A stretch of DNA of 7,604 nucleotides from Clostridium sp. CAG:448 (GTDB taxonomy: Bacteria; Bacillota; Clostridia; Oscillospirales; CAG-272). Below are positions 1-6,460 of this stretch, piece by piece (the stretch's first letter is position 1; the number at the start of each line of letters is the position of its first letter). Made by a program: the position numbers and the translations under genes. Under the pieces are notes generated by a model. It saw nothing but the letters and a program-made list of their open reading frames with translations, did no database searches and was not told the origin of the DNA. Location of the stretch: positions 1 to 7,604 of the forward strand of contig FR890417.1 of the NCBI GenBank assembly GCA_000433415.1, read 5' to 3'.

Positions 1-153
1 ATCCGATATGCGGTGTCGGTTGCCGGAAGCGGGGACATTCTTCTGCTTGCGGGAAAGGGGCACGAACACTATGAGATTGACCGCACAGGCAGGCATCCCT
101 TCTGTGAGAGGGAACAGCTGCTGGCGGCGTGGCGCCTGCGCGGGGAGTCGTGA
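1..153 (+). CDS. murE: MurE, UDP-MurNAc-tripeptide ligase, 3' end only
   Basis: This is the last 50 codons and TGA stop of a gene that begins before the window. Frame 1 is open from base 1 and contains GDILLLAGKGHEHYE (residues 12-26 of the visible part). This matches the C-terminal-domain motif of MurE ligases (GD-x-x-L-x-AGKGHE), followed by the usual short tail with a DR/ER pair (CEREQLLAAW). MurE adds the third amino acid to UDP-MurNAc-L-Ala-D-Glu in the cytoplasm. The segment that distinguishes meso-diaminopimelate from lysine enzymes (the DNPR region) lies upstream, so the substrate cannot be read here. The stop is 31 bases before the murF start, which fits an operon. Another Mur ligase is possible from so short a piece, but the KGHE motif plus the murF neighbour makes MurE the best call. 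Confidence 0.9.
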   Translation: MRYAVSVAGSGDILLLAGKGHEHYEIDRTGRHPFCEREQLLAAWRLRGES

Positions 154-167
154 CCGCGAAAAAAACG

Positions 168-174
168 GGAAAGG
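168..174 (+). promoter_or_regulatory. Ribosome binding site of murF
   Basis: GGAAAGG lies 10 bases before the ATG at 185. It decides the murF start, because the reading frame itself is open back to base 8 through murE. The ATG at 177 is out of frame and meets a stop after three codons. Confidence 0.7.
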
Positions 175-184
175 AAATGACGGG

Positions 185-1663
185 ATGAAGATCAGGCTTG
201 GATTGGGTCCGCTTTGCATGAAGGATGTTGCCGCTTTTTGCGGTGGAGATTACTATAATTTTACCGGCGATGATCACGTTTCGGTCGAATGGATCTGCAC
301 GGATTCCAGAGAGGCGGATCGGGACACGATGATGATCGCAATTCGCGGAGAACGGGTGGACGGACACGATTATATCGAAAAGGCGATGGAAAACGGTTGC
401 CGTTGCTTTTTGTGCGAATATGTTCCGGCTTGCATTGCGGGGAAATCGGTCAGTGCGGTGATTGCGGAGGATTCCGTTTCCGTGCTTTGCCGTCTGGCCC
501 ACCTGTACCGTCAGAGAAAGCCGTTGCGCTGTGTTGCCGTTACTGGCAGCGTCGGTAAAACGACTGCCAAGGAAATGATCAGCGCGGCGCTTGGGGAACG
601 TTTCCGTGTTTTCCGCACGGAGGGAAATTTCAACAGTACCATCGGCATGCCGCTTTCGCTGATGTCGGTCGGTGCACAGGAAGAGGCAGCGGTGTTTGAA
701 ATGGGCATGAGCGGGTTCGGAGAGATCGCCGCGATGTCGGGGGCGGCGAGCCCGGATGTTGCGGTTATCACCAATATCGGCACCTCGCACCTGGAATATC
801 TCGGGACAAGAGAGAATATCTGCCGCGCCAAAATGGAGATTGTAACCGGTCTTCGCAGAGGCGGAACACTGGTATTGAACGGCGACGAGCCGCTTCTGCG
901 CGGACAGCACGGATCCGCTTACCGGACGGTCTTTGTGTCCGTGGAGACGACGGATGCGGATTATTATGCGGATCATATCTGCTTTACCGCAAGCGGCAGT
1001 GCGTTTGATCTGCATTGCCCGGACGGTGCATGCGTGCATGTGGAAATTCCTGCGATCGGAAAGCATATGGTTATGGAGGCGGCTCTTGCTTTTGCCGCCG
1101 CACGTGCCATCGGGGAGGAGCCTGCGGATATTGTCAACGGTTTGCGGCAGTACAAGACACTTGGACTGCGCCAGAATGTCCGTCCCTGTGGGCAGATCAC
1201 CCTGATTGCGGACTGCTATAACGCTGCGCCGGAGTCTATGTGCGCCGCATTGCGCGTCCTGCGGGAAATGAAGGCGCAGAACGGCGGCAGAGCGGTTGCG
1301 GTGCTTGGTGATATGCTGGAGTTGGGGCAGACCTCTCCGGAGTTGCACCGCACGGTCGGAACCGAGGTTGCCGCATGCGGAACAGACTTATTGTTTACTA
1401 TAGGGGAACGCGCCCGGATGTACGCAGAGGGCGCACGGGAAGGCGGAATGCCTGCGGATGCGGTTTGTTCCTTTACGGACGGAAGTGATCTGACGGCGCT
1501 GACCGGGATGCTCGCAAAGACGCTTTTGCCGGGAGATACCGTTCTGGTGAAGGCAAGCCATGCCATGTGCCTGGACCGTGTATGTACGTACCTTGACGAA
1601 CATTTTGCCAAAGCCGTAAAAAACGACTCTGAAACAATCAAAGACCCTGACGGAGGAATGTAA
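185..1663 (+). CDS. murF: MurF, UDP-MurNAc-tripeptide:D-Ala-D-Ala ligase
   Basis: This 492-residue cytoplasmic ATP-dependent ligase adds D-Ala-D-Ala to UDP-MurNAc-tripeptide, the last soluble step of the stem peptide. Visible in order: an N-terminal UDP-binding domain with CTDSREAD (residues 38-45) and a GERVDGHDY segment; the P-loop TGSVGKTTAK (120-129); EMGMSGFGEI (172-181); NIGTSHLEYLGTREN (197-211); then the C-terminal domain with DCYNAAPESM (343-352), GDMLELG (375-381) and VKASHAM (455-461). The start at 185 is chosen from its ribosome site and from the family-like beginning (PLCMKDVAAFCGG). Reading from the first ATG at 8 would overlap murE and add 59 residues without family likeness. 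The protein is somewhat longer than typical MurF (about 450-460), partly from a hydrophilic C-terminal tail. The usual NANP motif reads NAAP. The stop is one base before mraY, implying translational coupling. Confidence 0.96.
   Translation: MKIRLGLGPLCMKDVAAFCGGDYYNFTGDDHVSVEWICTDSREADRDTMMIAIRGERVDGHDYIEKAMENGCRCFLCEYVPACIAGKSVSAVIAEDSVSVLCRLAHLYRQRKPLRCVAVTGSVGKTTAKEMISAALGERFRVFRTEGNFNSTIGMPLSLMSVGAQEEAAVFEMGMSGFGEIAAMSGAASPDVAVITNIGTSHLEYLGTRENICRAKMEIVTGLRRGGTLVLNGDEPLLRGQHGSAYRTVFVSVETTDADYYADHICFTASGSAFDLHCPDGACVHVEIPAIGKHMVMEAALAFAAARAIGEEPADIVNGLRQYKTLGLRQNVRPCGQITLIADCYNAAPESMCAALRVLREMKAQNGGRAVAVLGDMLELGQTSPELHRTVGTEVAACGTDLLFTIGERARMYAEGAREGGMPADAVCSFTDGSDLTALTGMLAKTLLPGDTVLVKASHAMCLDRVCTYLDEHFAKAVKNDSETIKDPDGGM
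1652..1656 (+). promoter_or_regulatory. Ribosome binding site of mraY, inside the murF 3' end
   Basis: GGAGG lies 8 bases before the mraY ATG at 1665 and within the last codons of murF. Ribosomes finishing murF therefore pass over the mraY initiation site, which suggests coupled translation. Confidence 0.8.
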
Positions 1664-1664
1664 A

Positions 1665-2663
1665 ATGCTTGAAAACCGTTATCTGCTTGCCGGCATCGTG
1701 TTTGCCGCTTCCTGGCTTCTGACGCTCCTGATTACGCATCTGATTCTGCCTGTTTTGCAGGCAAAGAAAATCGGACAGCCGATTTCACAGTATGTCGGAG
1801 AGCATAAAAATAAAAACGGGACCCCTACCATGGGCGGCATTTGCTTTATTCTGTCTATCCTTTTGTGTATGACGGTTGCTTTTGTTCTTTTTGCCGTGCA
1901 GGGAATTGCGCAAACGTTTATTCCGCTCGCCCTGACGCTTGCACTGGGCGTGGGAAACGGGATTATCGGATTTGTGGATGACTACGCAAAGCTCCTCAAA
2001 AAAGAAAACATCGGGCTGAGCGTGATGCAGAAATTGGTGCTGCAGTTTGCCGTTGCCGGAGCATATGTAGCCGTTATGGCGTATACGGGCAATCTGCCGA
2101 CGACGCTTGCCTTGCCCTTCTGCGATTACGCATTACAGCTTTCCTACGCGGCATATCCGATTTATGCGGTTCTGATTGTCGGATTTGTCAACAGCACCAA
2201 TATCACCGACGGGATTGACGGTCTGGCATCCTCCGTTACGCTTGTGGTTGCCCTCTTTTACCTGATTGCATCTTTCGCACTGCGCGACAGCGGGCTTTCC
2301 TTTATTTCGGCTGCCCTGATGGGAGGAATGATCGGCTTTCTGCACTTTAACCGCAACCCTGCACGGATTTTCATGGGAGATACCGGCTCGCTCTTTATCG
2401 GCGGGATTCTGATGGGAATGGCTTTTATGACGGGCGAGGTACTGGTGCTGATGATCGCCGGACTGGTTTATATCTGTGAGATGCTGTCCAGCCTTTTGCA
2501 GGTTGTGTATTTCAAACTGACGGGCGGAAAGCGCCTGTTCCGGATGGCACCGATACACCATCATTTCCAGAAAGGCGGATGGAGTGAAGTGCGTATTACG
2601 CTGACGTTTGCGGCAGTAACGGCGCTTTTGTGCGTGGTTGCATGGCTCGGACTGATACTGTGA
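1665..2663 (+). CDS. mraY: MraY, phospho-MurNAc-pentapeptide transferase
   Basis: This 332-residue polytopic membrane enzyme transfers phospho-MurNAc-pentapeptide from UDP to undecaprenyl phosphate, making lipid I on the cytoplasmic face. About ten hydrophobic segments are visible. Family motifs appear in order: GTPTMGG (52-58), FVDDYAK with the Asp pair 105-106, NITDGIDGLA (179-188) with the key D182, FNRNPARIFMGDTGSLFIGG (228-247), and the cytoplasmic PIHHHFQKGGW (296-306) with His 298-300. The length is normal for the family. The segment before GTPTMGG (GQPISQYVGEHKNKN) departs from the common DGPxxHxxK wording but keeps the His. It follows murF by one base and is followed after 50 bases by ftsW, where many relatives carry murD. 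No defect is seen, and the alternative of WecA/TagO is excluded by the HHH motif and the context. Confidence 0.97.
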   Translation: MLENRYLLAGIVFAASWLLTLLITHLILPVLQAKKIGQPISQYVGEHKNKNGTPTMGGICFILSILLCMTVAFVLFAVQGIAQTFIPLALTLALGVGNGIIGFVDDYAKLLKKENIGLSVMQKLVLQFAVAGAYVAVMAYTGNLPTTLALPFCDYALQLSYAAYPIYAVLIVGFVNSTNITDGIDGLASSVTLVVALFYLIASFALRDSGLSFISAALMGGMIGFLHFNRNPARIFMGDTGSLFIGGILMGMAFMTGEVLVLMIAGLVYICEMLSSLLQVVYFKLTGGKRLFRMAPIHHHFQKGGWSEVRITLTFAAVTALLCVVAWLGLIL

Positions 2664-2713
2664 CGGTCAGACGAATCGGACAAAGAAGAAAAAGCGGAAA
2701 GGAGTGAGCGGGC

Positions 2714-4033
2714 ATGGCAGAAAGAGAACCCGACAACAACGGTAACAACCGGGACGGACAAAAGAAAAACGGCTTTTTTGCCGGCGTGCGACGCAAAGCA
2801 GACGCCTATCGGGAACAGATCCGGGAGCGCGAAGAGCGGTATTTTGAAACAAACGATCCGATCTATCGGGAGCCGATTCACAAACCGGACGGGGATGTGC
2901 GCGAGCGCGTTTTGACGCGCGGCGGAATCGATGTGTGGTTCCTTTTGATCGTGACGGCTCTGATCCTGTACGGTGCGGTGATGGCGTACAGCGCCAGCTC
3001 CATCTATGCGGCAGAACATCACGGGAACAGCATGTTCTATTTTTCCCGACACCTGCTTTATATCGTTGCGGCGCTTTTCATTACGGTTCCGTTCGTACTC
3101 AGGGCGAAGCTGTGGACCTGGCGCGTATTTGCCGTTGCCATATATGCCCTTACGGTGGTTCTGCTTTTGCTCGTACTTGTGACCGGAACCATTTTCGGCG
3201 GTGCGAAGCGCTGGCTGGATTTGAAGATCTTTACGATTCAGCCTTCCGAAATTGCAAAAATGGCAGTGGTGCTGATTTTGGCACTGATCTATGCGAAGTA
3301 TGACGGAAAACTTTCCGATACGCAGAAATTCGGTGGGCGTTTCCGCTACGGTATTCTGATACCGGGATGCGCATTGGGATTGATCTGTGTCCTGGTGGCA
3401 TTGGAGAAGCATTTGTCAGGGACGATTATTATCGGTTCTCTGGGACTGATCATGATGGTGATCGGCGGTGCGAGCGGAAAATGGATGGGAGCAATTACTG
3501 GCGTCGGTGTGGCAGGCGCGTCCTTCATACTGATGGTTTCGGACTATGCGCAGAAGCGGGTACATACCTGGCTGCATATTGAGGAAGCAGACCCGTTGGG
3601 CGCGGCATGGCAGACACTGCAGGGATTGTACGCCATCGGATCGGGCGGTGTGTTCGGTCTGGGACTGGGTAACAGCCGGCAGAAGTTCGGTTATGTGTCA
3701 CAGCCGCAGAATGACTTTATTTTTGCCATCGTCTGTGAAGAGCTTGGATTTGTCGGCGCGGCATTGGTGATCGGGTTGGTACTGGCACTGCTGCTGCGCG
3801 GATACCGGATTGCCTCGCGTGCGCCGGATAAGTTTTCTTCACTTGTTGTTTATGGACTTGTTACAAAAGTCGCTTTGCAGACGGTACTCAATATTGCGGT
3901 CGTGACAAATTCCATGCCGAATACCGGCATTTCGTTGCCGTTCTTTTCTTCAGGCGGCACCTCGCTTGCCATGCAGATTTTTGAAATGGGCATTGTGCTC
4001 AGTATCTCCAGATATTCTTACCAAGAGCGGTAA
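2714..4033 (+). CDS. ftsW: FtsW, SEDS peptidoglycan glycosyltransferase
   Basis: This 439-residue membrane protein of the SEDS family (FtsW/RodA/SpoVE) polymerises lipid II into septal glycan strands with a partner class B PBP. GGAG at 2701-2704, 9 bases upstream, supports this ATG. Residues 1-70 are hydrophilic and highly charged, then about ten membrane segments follow from residue 73. Motifs: GGAKRWLDLKIFTIQPSEIAK spans 162-182, with W167 matching the conserved SEDS Trp; the large outer loop has EADPLGAAWQTLQGLYAIGSG from 291, where D293 aligns with the proposed catalytic Asp (E. coli FtsW D297); GLGLGNSRQKFGY (315-327); PQNDFIFAIVCEELGFVG (331-348); and PNTGISLPFFSSGGTS (402-417). The usual QPDxGT element reads LEKHLSGT (230-237). 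Family and context fit FtsW. In a spore former the same locus can encode SpoVE, and the sequence alone does not separate the two. Confidence 0.93.
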   Translation: MAEREPDNNGNNRDGQKKNGFFAGVRRKADAYREQIREREERYFETNDPIYREPIHKPDGDVRERVLTRGGIDVWFLLIVTALILYGAVMAYSASSIYAAEHHGNSMFYFSRHLLYIVAALFITVPFVLRAKLWTWRVFAVAIYALTVVLLLLVLVTGTIFGGAKRWLDLKIFTIQPSEIAKMAVVLILALIYAKYDGKLSDTQKFGGRFRYGILIPGCALGLICVLVALEKHLSGTIIIGSLGLIMMVIGGASGKWMGAITGVGVAGASFILMVSDYAQKRVHTWLHIEEADPLGAAWQTLQGLYAIGSGGVFGLGLGNSRQKFGYVSQPQNDFIFAIVCEELGFVGAALVIGLVLALLLRGYRIASRAPDKFSSLVVYGLVTKVALQTVLNIAVVTNSMPNTGISLPFFSSGGTSLAMQIFEMGIVLSISRYSYQER

Positions 4034-4043
4034 GAGTGCGCAG

Positions 4044-4051
4044 AAAGGAAG
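4044..4051 (+). promoter_or_regulatory. Ribosome binding site of murG
   Basis: AAAGGAAG sits about 9 bases before the ATG at 4060. It favours this start over the in-frame GTG at 4036, which would lie only two bases after the ftsW stop and upstream of this site. Confidence 0.7.
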
Positions 4052-4059
4052 AAATTGCC

Positions 4060-5190
4060 ATGCGTATACTGATGAGCGGCGGCGGCACGGCGGGACATGT
4101 CAATCCCGCACTTGCCATCGCGCAGACTATTTTACAGAAACACCCCGATGCACAGATTCGTTTTGTCTGTTCCATGGAGCCAAGCGACCGTGCCGCAGAG
4201 TTGGTCCCACGCGCGGGATACCCGCTTGAACGGATCCGGATTAAAGGTGCGGTGCGCCCCCTTTATTCTCTGAGAAATATCCGTGCCGCCATGCTGATGG
4301 TTTCCGCCAAACGGCGCGCGGCGGCGATTATCCGCGATTTCAAACCGGATATCATCATCGGCACCGGCGGATTTGTCTGCTGGCCCGTCGTCAAAGCCGG
4401 CGCGGGAAAGGGAATCCCGACCCTGTTGCATGAGTCCAATGCCGCACCGGGACTGGCAGTACGGATGCTGAAGGAGGATGTCGACAAGATCCTCTGCAAT
4501 TTTCCGGAAACTGCCGACCGTCTCGGTGTATCCGGGGATCGCGTGTGCTGTGTGGGGAATCCGTTATTGCATGCGTTTTCGGACGGCGGCCGGGAGGACA
4601 GCCGCAAGGTGCTCGGGATACGCCCGGAGGAAACGGTGGTTCTTGCCTTCGGCGGCAGCGGTGGTGCCAAAGAATTTAACCGGATGGTGATGGAAATGAT
4701 GACGGCATTGGCACAGAAGCGGCAAAAGGTCCGCTTTGTCTTTGCGACGGGACCGCGCTACTATGACGAGATTGCGGCGCAGGCAAAGACTGCCGGCATT
4801 GACGGTTGCGCAAATGCGGAAATCTATCCGTATCTTTATGATATGCCGTTGCGGATGCAGGCGGCGGATCTGGTGATCTGCCGCGCAGGTGCCATGACGC
4901 TTTCCGAGGTGGCACAAATGGGGAAGGCGGCAATTATGATTCCTTCGCCCAACGTTACGGATAATCACCAGTACAAGAACGCAAAGGCAATCGCAGATGC
5001 GGATGCGGGGATTCTTCTGGAAGAGGGTCAGGTGTCCGCGGGCGGATTGACACAGCTTGTCTGCGATCTGTTGGATGCCCCCGATGTGCGCGCCCGCCTG
5101 GGCAGACACATCCGGGAGCGGTTTGCCAAGCCGGACGCAAATGAGCGTATTTACGATGAAATTATGAAGTTGTGCGGCGGAGCGGAGTGA
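4060..5190 (+). CDS. murG: MurG, lipid II synthase (GlcNAc transferase)
   Basis: This 376-residue peripheral membrane GT-B glycosyltransferase (GT28) moves GlcNAc from UDP-GlcNAc onto lipid I to give lipid II, the substrate of FtsW. The N-terminal domain opens at once with the glycine-rich loop SGGGTAGHVNPALA (residues 6-19, invariant-type His at 13), then GTGGFVCWP (101-109) and HESNAAPGLA (124-133; the family norm is HEQN). The C-terminal domain has GNPLL (166-170), the second glycine-rich loop FGGSGGAKEFN (197-207), YPYLYDM (256-262), RAGAMTLSEV (275-284) and PNVTDNHQYKNA (297-308), which bind UDP-GlcNAc. The start at 4060 places the first glycine loop at the normal distance from Met. It lies 26 bases after ftsW and 51 before ftsQ. 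Length is normal and no damage is seen. Confidence 0.97.
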   Translation: MRILMSGGGTAGHVNPALAIAQTILQKHPDAQIRFVCSMEPSDRAAELVPRAGYPLERIRIKGAVRPLYSLRNIRAAMLMVSAKRRAAAIIRDFKPDIIIGTGGFVCWPVVKAGAGKGIPTLLHESNAAPGLAVRMLKEDVDKILCNFPETADRLGVSGDRVCCVGNPLLHAFSDGGREDSRKVLGIRPEETVVLAFGGSGGAKEFNRMVMEMMTALAQKRQKVRFVFATGPRYYDEIAAQAKTAGIDGCANAEIYPYLYDMPLRMQAADLVICRAGAMTLSEVAQMGKAAIMIPSPNVTDNHQYKNAKAIADADAGILLEEGQVSAGGLTQLVCDLLDAPDVRARLGRHIRERFAKPDANERIYDEIMKLCGGAE

Positions 5191-5226
5191 GTTTCGTTCC
5201 GTGAGGCACGGCATACCGGAATTCGG

Positions 5227-5235
5227 AAAGGGGGG
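5227..5235 (+). promoter_or_regulatory. Ribosome binding site deciding the TTG start of ftsQ
   Basis: AAAGGGGGG ends 6 bases before TTG at 5242. The nearest in-frame ATG (5266) has only a weak purine run before it, so the strong site supports initiation at TTG. Confidence 0.7.
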
Positions 5236-5241
5236 ATAGAC

Positions 5242-6300
5242 TTGCGTGATGCATGGATCGGAAAAATGTTTTCTGCACTGTCGCGCATTTTGCCGCGCAG
5301 GAAACGAACGGTTCCGCGGTTTTATTCGCCGGTCAGACGCAAACAAAAGTGCCTGCGTGCGCTGGTGTTTTGCGGCGCGGTGCTGATCGGGCTGACGGCG
5401 ATCCTTCTTTTGCTGGGGCTCTGGCAGATCCGGGAAATCAGAATTGACGGGGAATCGGTGTACAGTGAGGATATGATTGCCAAGGCGGCTGGAATCTCCC
5501 CCGGTGATGCCGTTACGGGCGTTGATCGCCGGCGCGCTGTCCGCTCTCTGCTTGCCGAATTGCCGTATCTGACCGATGCCGATATTTCGGTGGGGCTTTC
5601 CGGCGTCGTTACGATTCACGTGACCGGAACGCGTCAGCTCTATTATACAGTGCAGGACGGAATGAGCTATCTTCTGACACCGAAGCTTGTGGTGCAGGAC
5701 CGCTCCGTGGAAGAGAGCACCTATCGGAATCTGGGCGCAGCCCGGGTGGAGCTGCCGCGTTTCTTTTCCCCCAATGTGGGGAAAGCGTTGCAGTTCCGTT
5801 TGCCGAACAGCGGTTCTGCGGAGGAGAGCGCTGTCAAAGAAGGGGCGACAGAGGCGCAGACGGATAAATTTGGCGACCGGGAAACCACCGCCGCTTCTGC
5901 CGAGGTGACGGAAACCTCCCCGTCGGCGGAGTATCTGCAAACATCGGAAAAACAGTATGCGTATATTCGCACGACCCTTGCGGCACTGCACGCCTCCTCT
6001 TTTGCGGGAGAAATCAGCGCAGTGGACCTGACCGATAAGTTTGATCTGCGGCTGACCCTGAACGAAACGTTCGAGGTGCTTCTCGGCGGAGCCAATCGGC
6101 TGGAGGACAAGCTGTCCAACGCGGCGGATTGCTACGGAAAGAAAAAGGACAGCGGCGTGCGGTACGCAACCATTGATGTCAGCGACCCTGCCATGTGTAT
6201 CTTCCGGGAAACGGATCCGACCGCAACAAAACCGGATGTGGCGACCGGTGCACAAAGCGAAGAGCAGACGACTTCTGCCGGACCTGAGGCGCAGGGATAG
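5242..6300 (+). CDS. ftsQ: FtsQ/DivIB cell division protein
   Basis: This 352-residue bitopic division protein joins FtsL and FtsB/DivIC to regulate septal peptidoglycan synthesis. Residues 1-38 form a basic cytoplasmic tail (PRRKRTVPRF, VRRKQK), and 39-61 a single membrane span. Residues 63-131 are a POTRA domain (IREIRIDGESVYSEDMI through VTIHVTGTRQL), followed by the beta domain (YTVQDGMSYLLTPK; ISAVDLTDKFDLRLTL, 258-273; VLLGGANRLEDKL, 279-291, the lG-x-x-x-x-x-x-K element of the family). Residues 191-233 are a Ser/Thr/Ala/Glu-rich low-complexity insert inside the beta domain, and 324-352 a similar polar tail; both should lie outside the membrane. The start is TTG, the first usable start after the murG stop and well placed behind a strong ribosome site. 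Sequence conservation in this family is low, so the call rests on architecture plus position between murG and ftsZ. Confidence 0.9.
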   Translation: MRDAWIGKMFSALSRILPRRKRTVPRFYSPVRRKQKCLRALVFCGAVLIGLTAILLLLGLWQIREIRIDGESVYSEDMIAKAAGISPGDAVTGVDRRRAVRSLLAELPYLTDADISVGLSGVVTIHVTGTRQLYYTVQDGMSYLLTPKLVVQDRSVEESTYRNLGAARVELPRFFSPNVGKALQFRLPNSGSAEESAVKEGATEAQTDKFGDRETTAASAEVTETSPSAEYLQTSEKQYAYIRTTLAALHASSFAGEISAVDLTDKFDLRLTLNETFEVLLGGANRLEDKLSNAADCYGKKKDSGVRYATIDVSDPAMCIFRETDPTATKPDVATGAQSEEQTTSAGPEAQG

Positions 6301-6315
6301 GAATATTCCGCGGAA
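6300..6315 (+). repeat. Two overlapping perfect 10-bp palindromes after ftsQ
   Basis: GGAATATTCCGCGGAA contains GGAATATTCC (6300-6309) and TTCCGCGGAA (6306-6315), sharing TTCC. The pattern is GGAA-TA-TTCC-GC-GGAA, so the middle arm can pair with either side. There is no T-run after it, and the loops would be only two bases, so it does not look like a terminator. A protein-binding site is possible but unproven; chance is also possible. Confidence 0.45.
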
Positions 6316-6369
6316 GACGTCAGAAAGGCACGGAAAATTGTGAATTTTTCATGAAATTTCGGAAAACTA

Positions 6370-6398
6370 TTGCATTTTAGAACGATTTATATTATGAT
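6370..6398 (+). promoter_or_regulatory. Predicted sigma-A-type promoter of ftsZ
   Basis: TTGCAT (6370-6375, three of six matches to TTGACA) is followed after exactly 17 bases by TATGAT (6393-6398, five of six matches to TATAAT). Transcription would start near 6404-6406, about 64 bases before the ftsZ ATG. The promoter sits in a strikingly AT-rich stretch (14 G/C in the 69 bases 6334-6402 by my count) within otherwise GC-rich coding sequence. This is the only good promoter-like element I see between genes. It would give ftsZ transcription independent of the upstream wall genes. Confidence 0.65.
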
Positions 6399-6410
6399 AT
6401 AAGGGAATGA

Positions 6411-6438
6411 TTCCGGATCGGCACGGAGGGCTTCCGGA
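6411..6438 (+). repeat. Repeated TTCCGGA and possible hairpin in the ftsZ leader
   Basis: TTCCGGA occurs at 6411-6417 and again at 6432-6438. Because TCCGGA is self-complementary, the two copies (6412-6417 and 6433-6438) can pair as a 6-bp stem with a 15-base loop. This lies in the predicted untranslated leader, ending 16 bases before the ftsZ ribosome site. SD-like GGAGG occurs in the loop (6425-6429) and overlapping the stem's end (6436-6440), neither followed by a start codon at normal spacing. A regulatory role is speculative. Confidence 0.35.
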
Positions 6439-6454
6439 GGAAAACAGAAAATCT

Positions 6455-6460
6455 GGGAGG
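6455..6460 (+). promoter_or_regulatory. Ribosome binding site of ftsZ
   Basis: GGGAGG, a near-consensus Shine-Dalgarno site, lies 8 bases before the ATG at 6469. It is the best placed of three GGAGG-type sequences in the leader. Confidence 0.85.

Noticed and set aside
8..184. Earlier in-frame start for murF at base 8
   Set aside because: It would overlap the murE reading frame and add 59 residues unlike MurF, whereas the ATG at 185 has a ribosome site.
2561..3412. Minus-strand open frame (283 codons) opposite the mraY end and ftsW
   Set aside because: No domain, composition typical of antisense frames, and both opposing genes carry family motifs.
4036..4059. GTG start for murG 24 bases upstream
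   Set aside because: No ribosome site before it, and the ATG at 4060 gives the normal MurG beginning.
4564..6255. Long minus-strand open frame (563 codons) opposite murG and ftsQ
   Set aside because: Its translation is rich in His, Cys, Arg and Gln with no recognisable domain, and it lies opposite two well-supported genes. It is a by-product of codon bias in GC-rich genes.
6333..6360. AT-rich inverted repeats (AAAATT-GTG-AATTTT; TTTCATGAAA) as a terminator for the upstream operon
   Set aside because: Stems are short and AT-only or loopless, and no GC-rich stem with a T-run follows. More likely part of the AT-rich promoter region.
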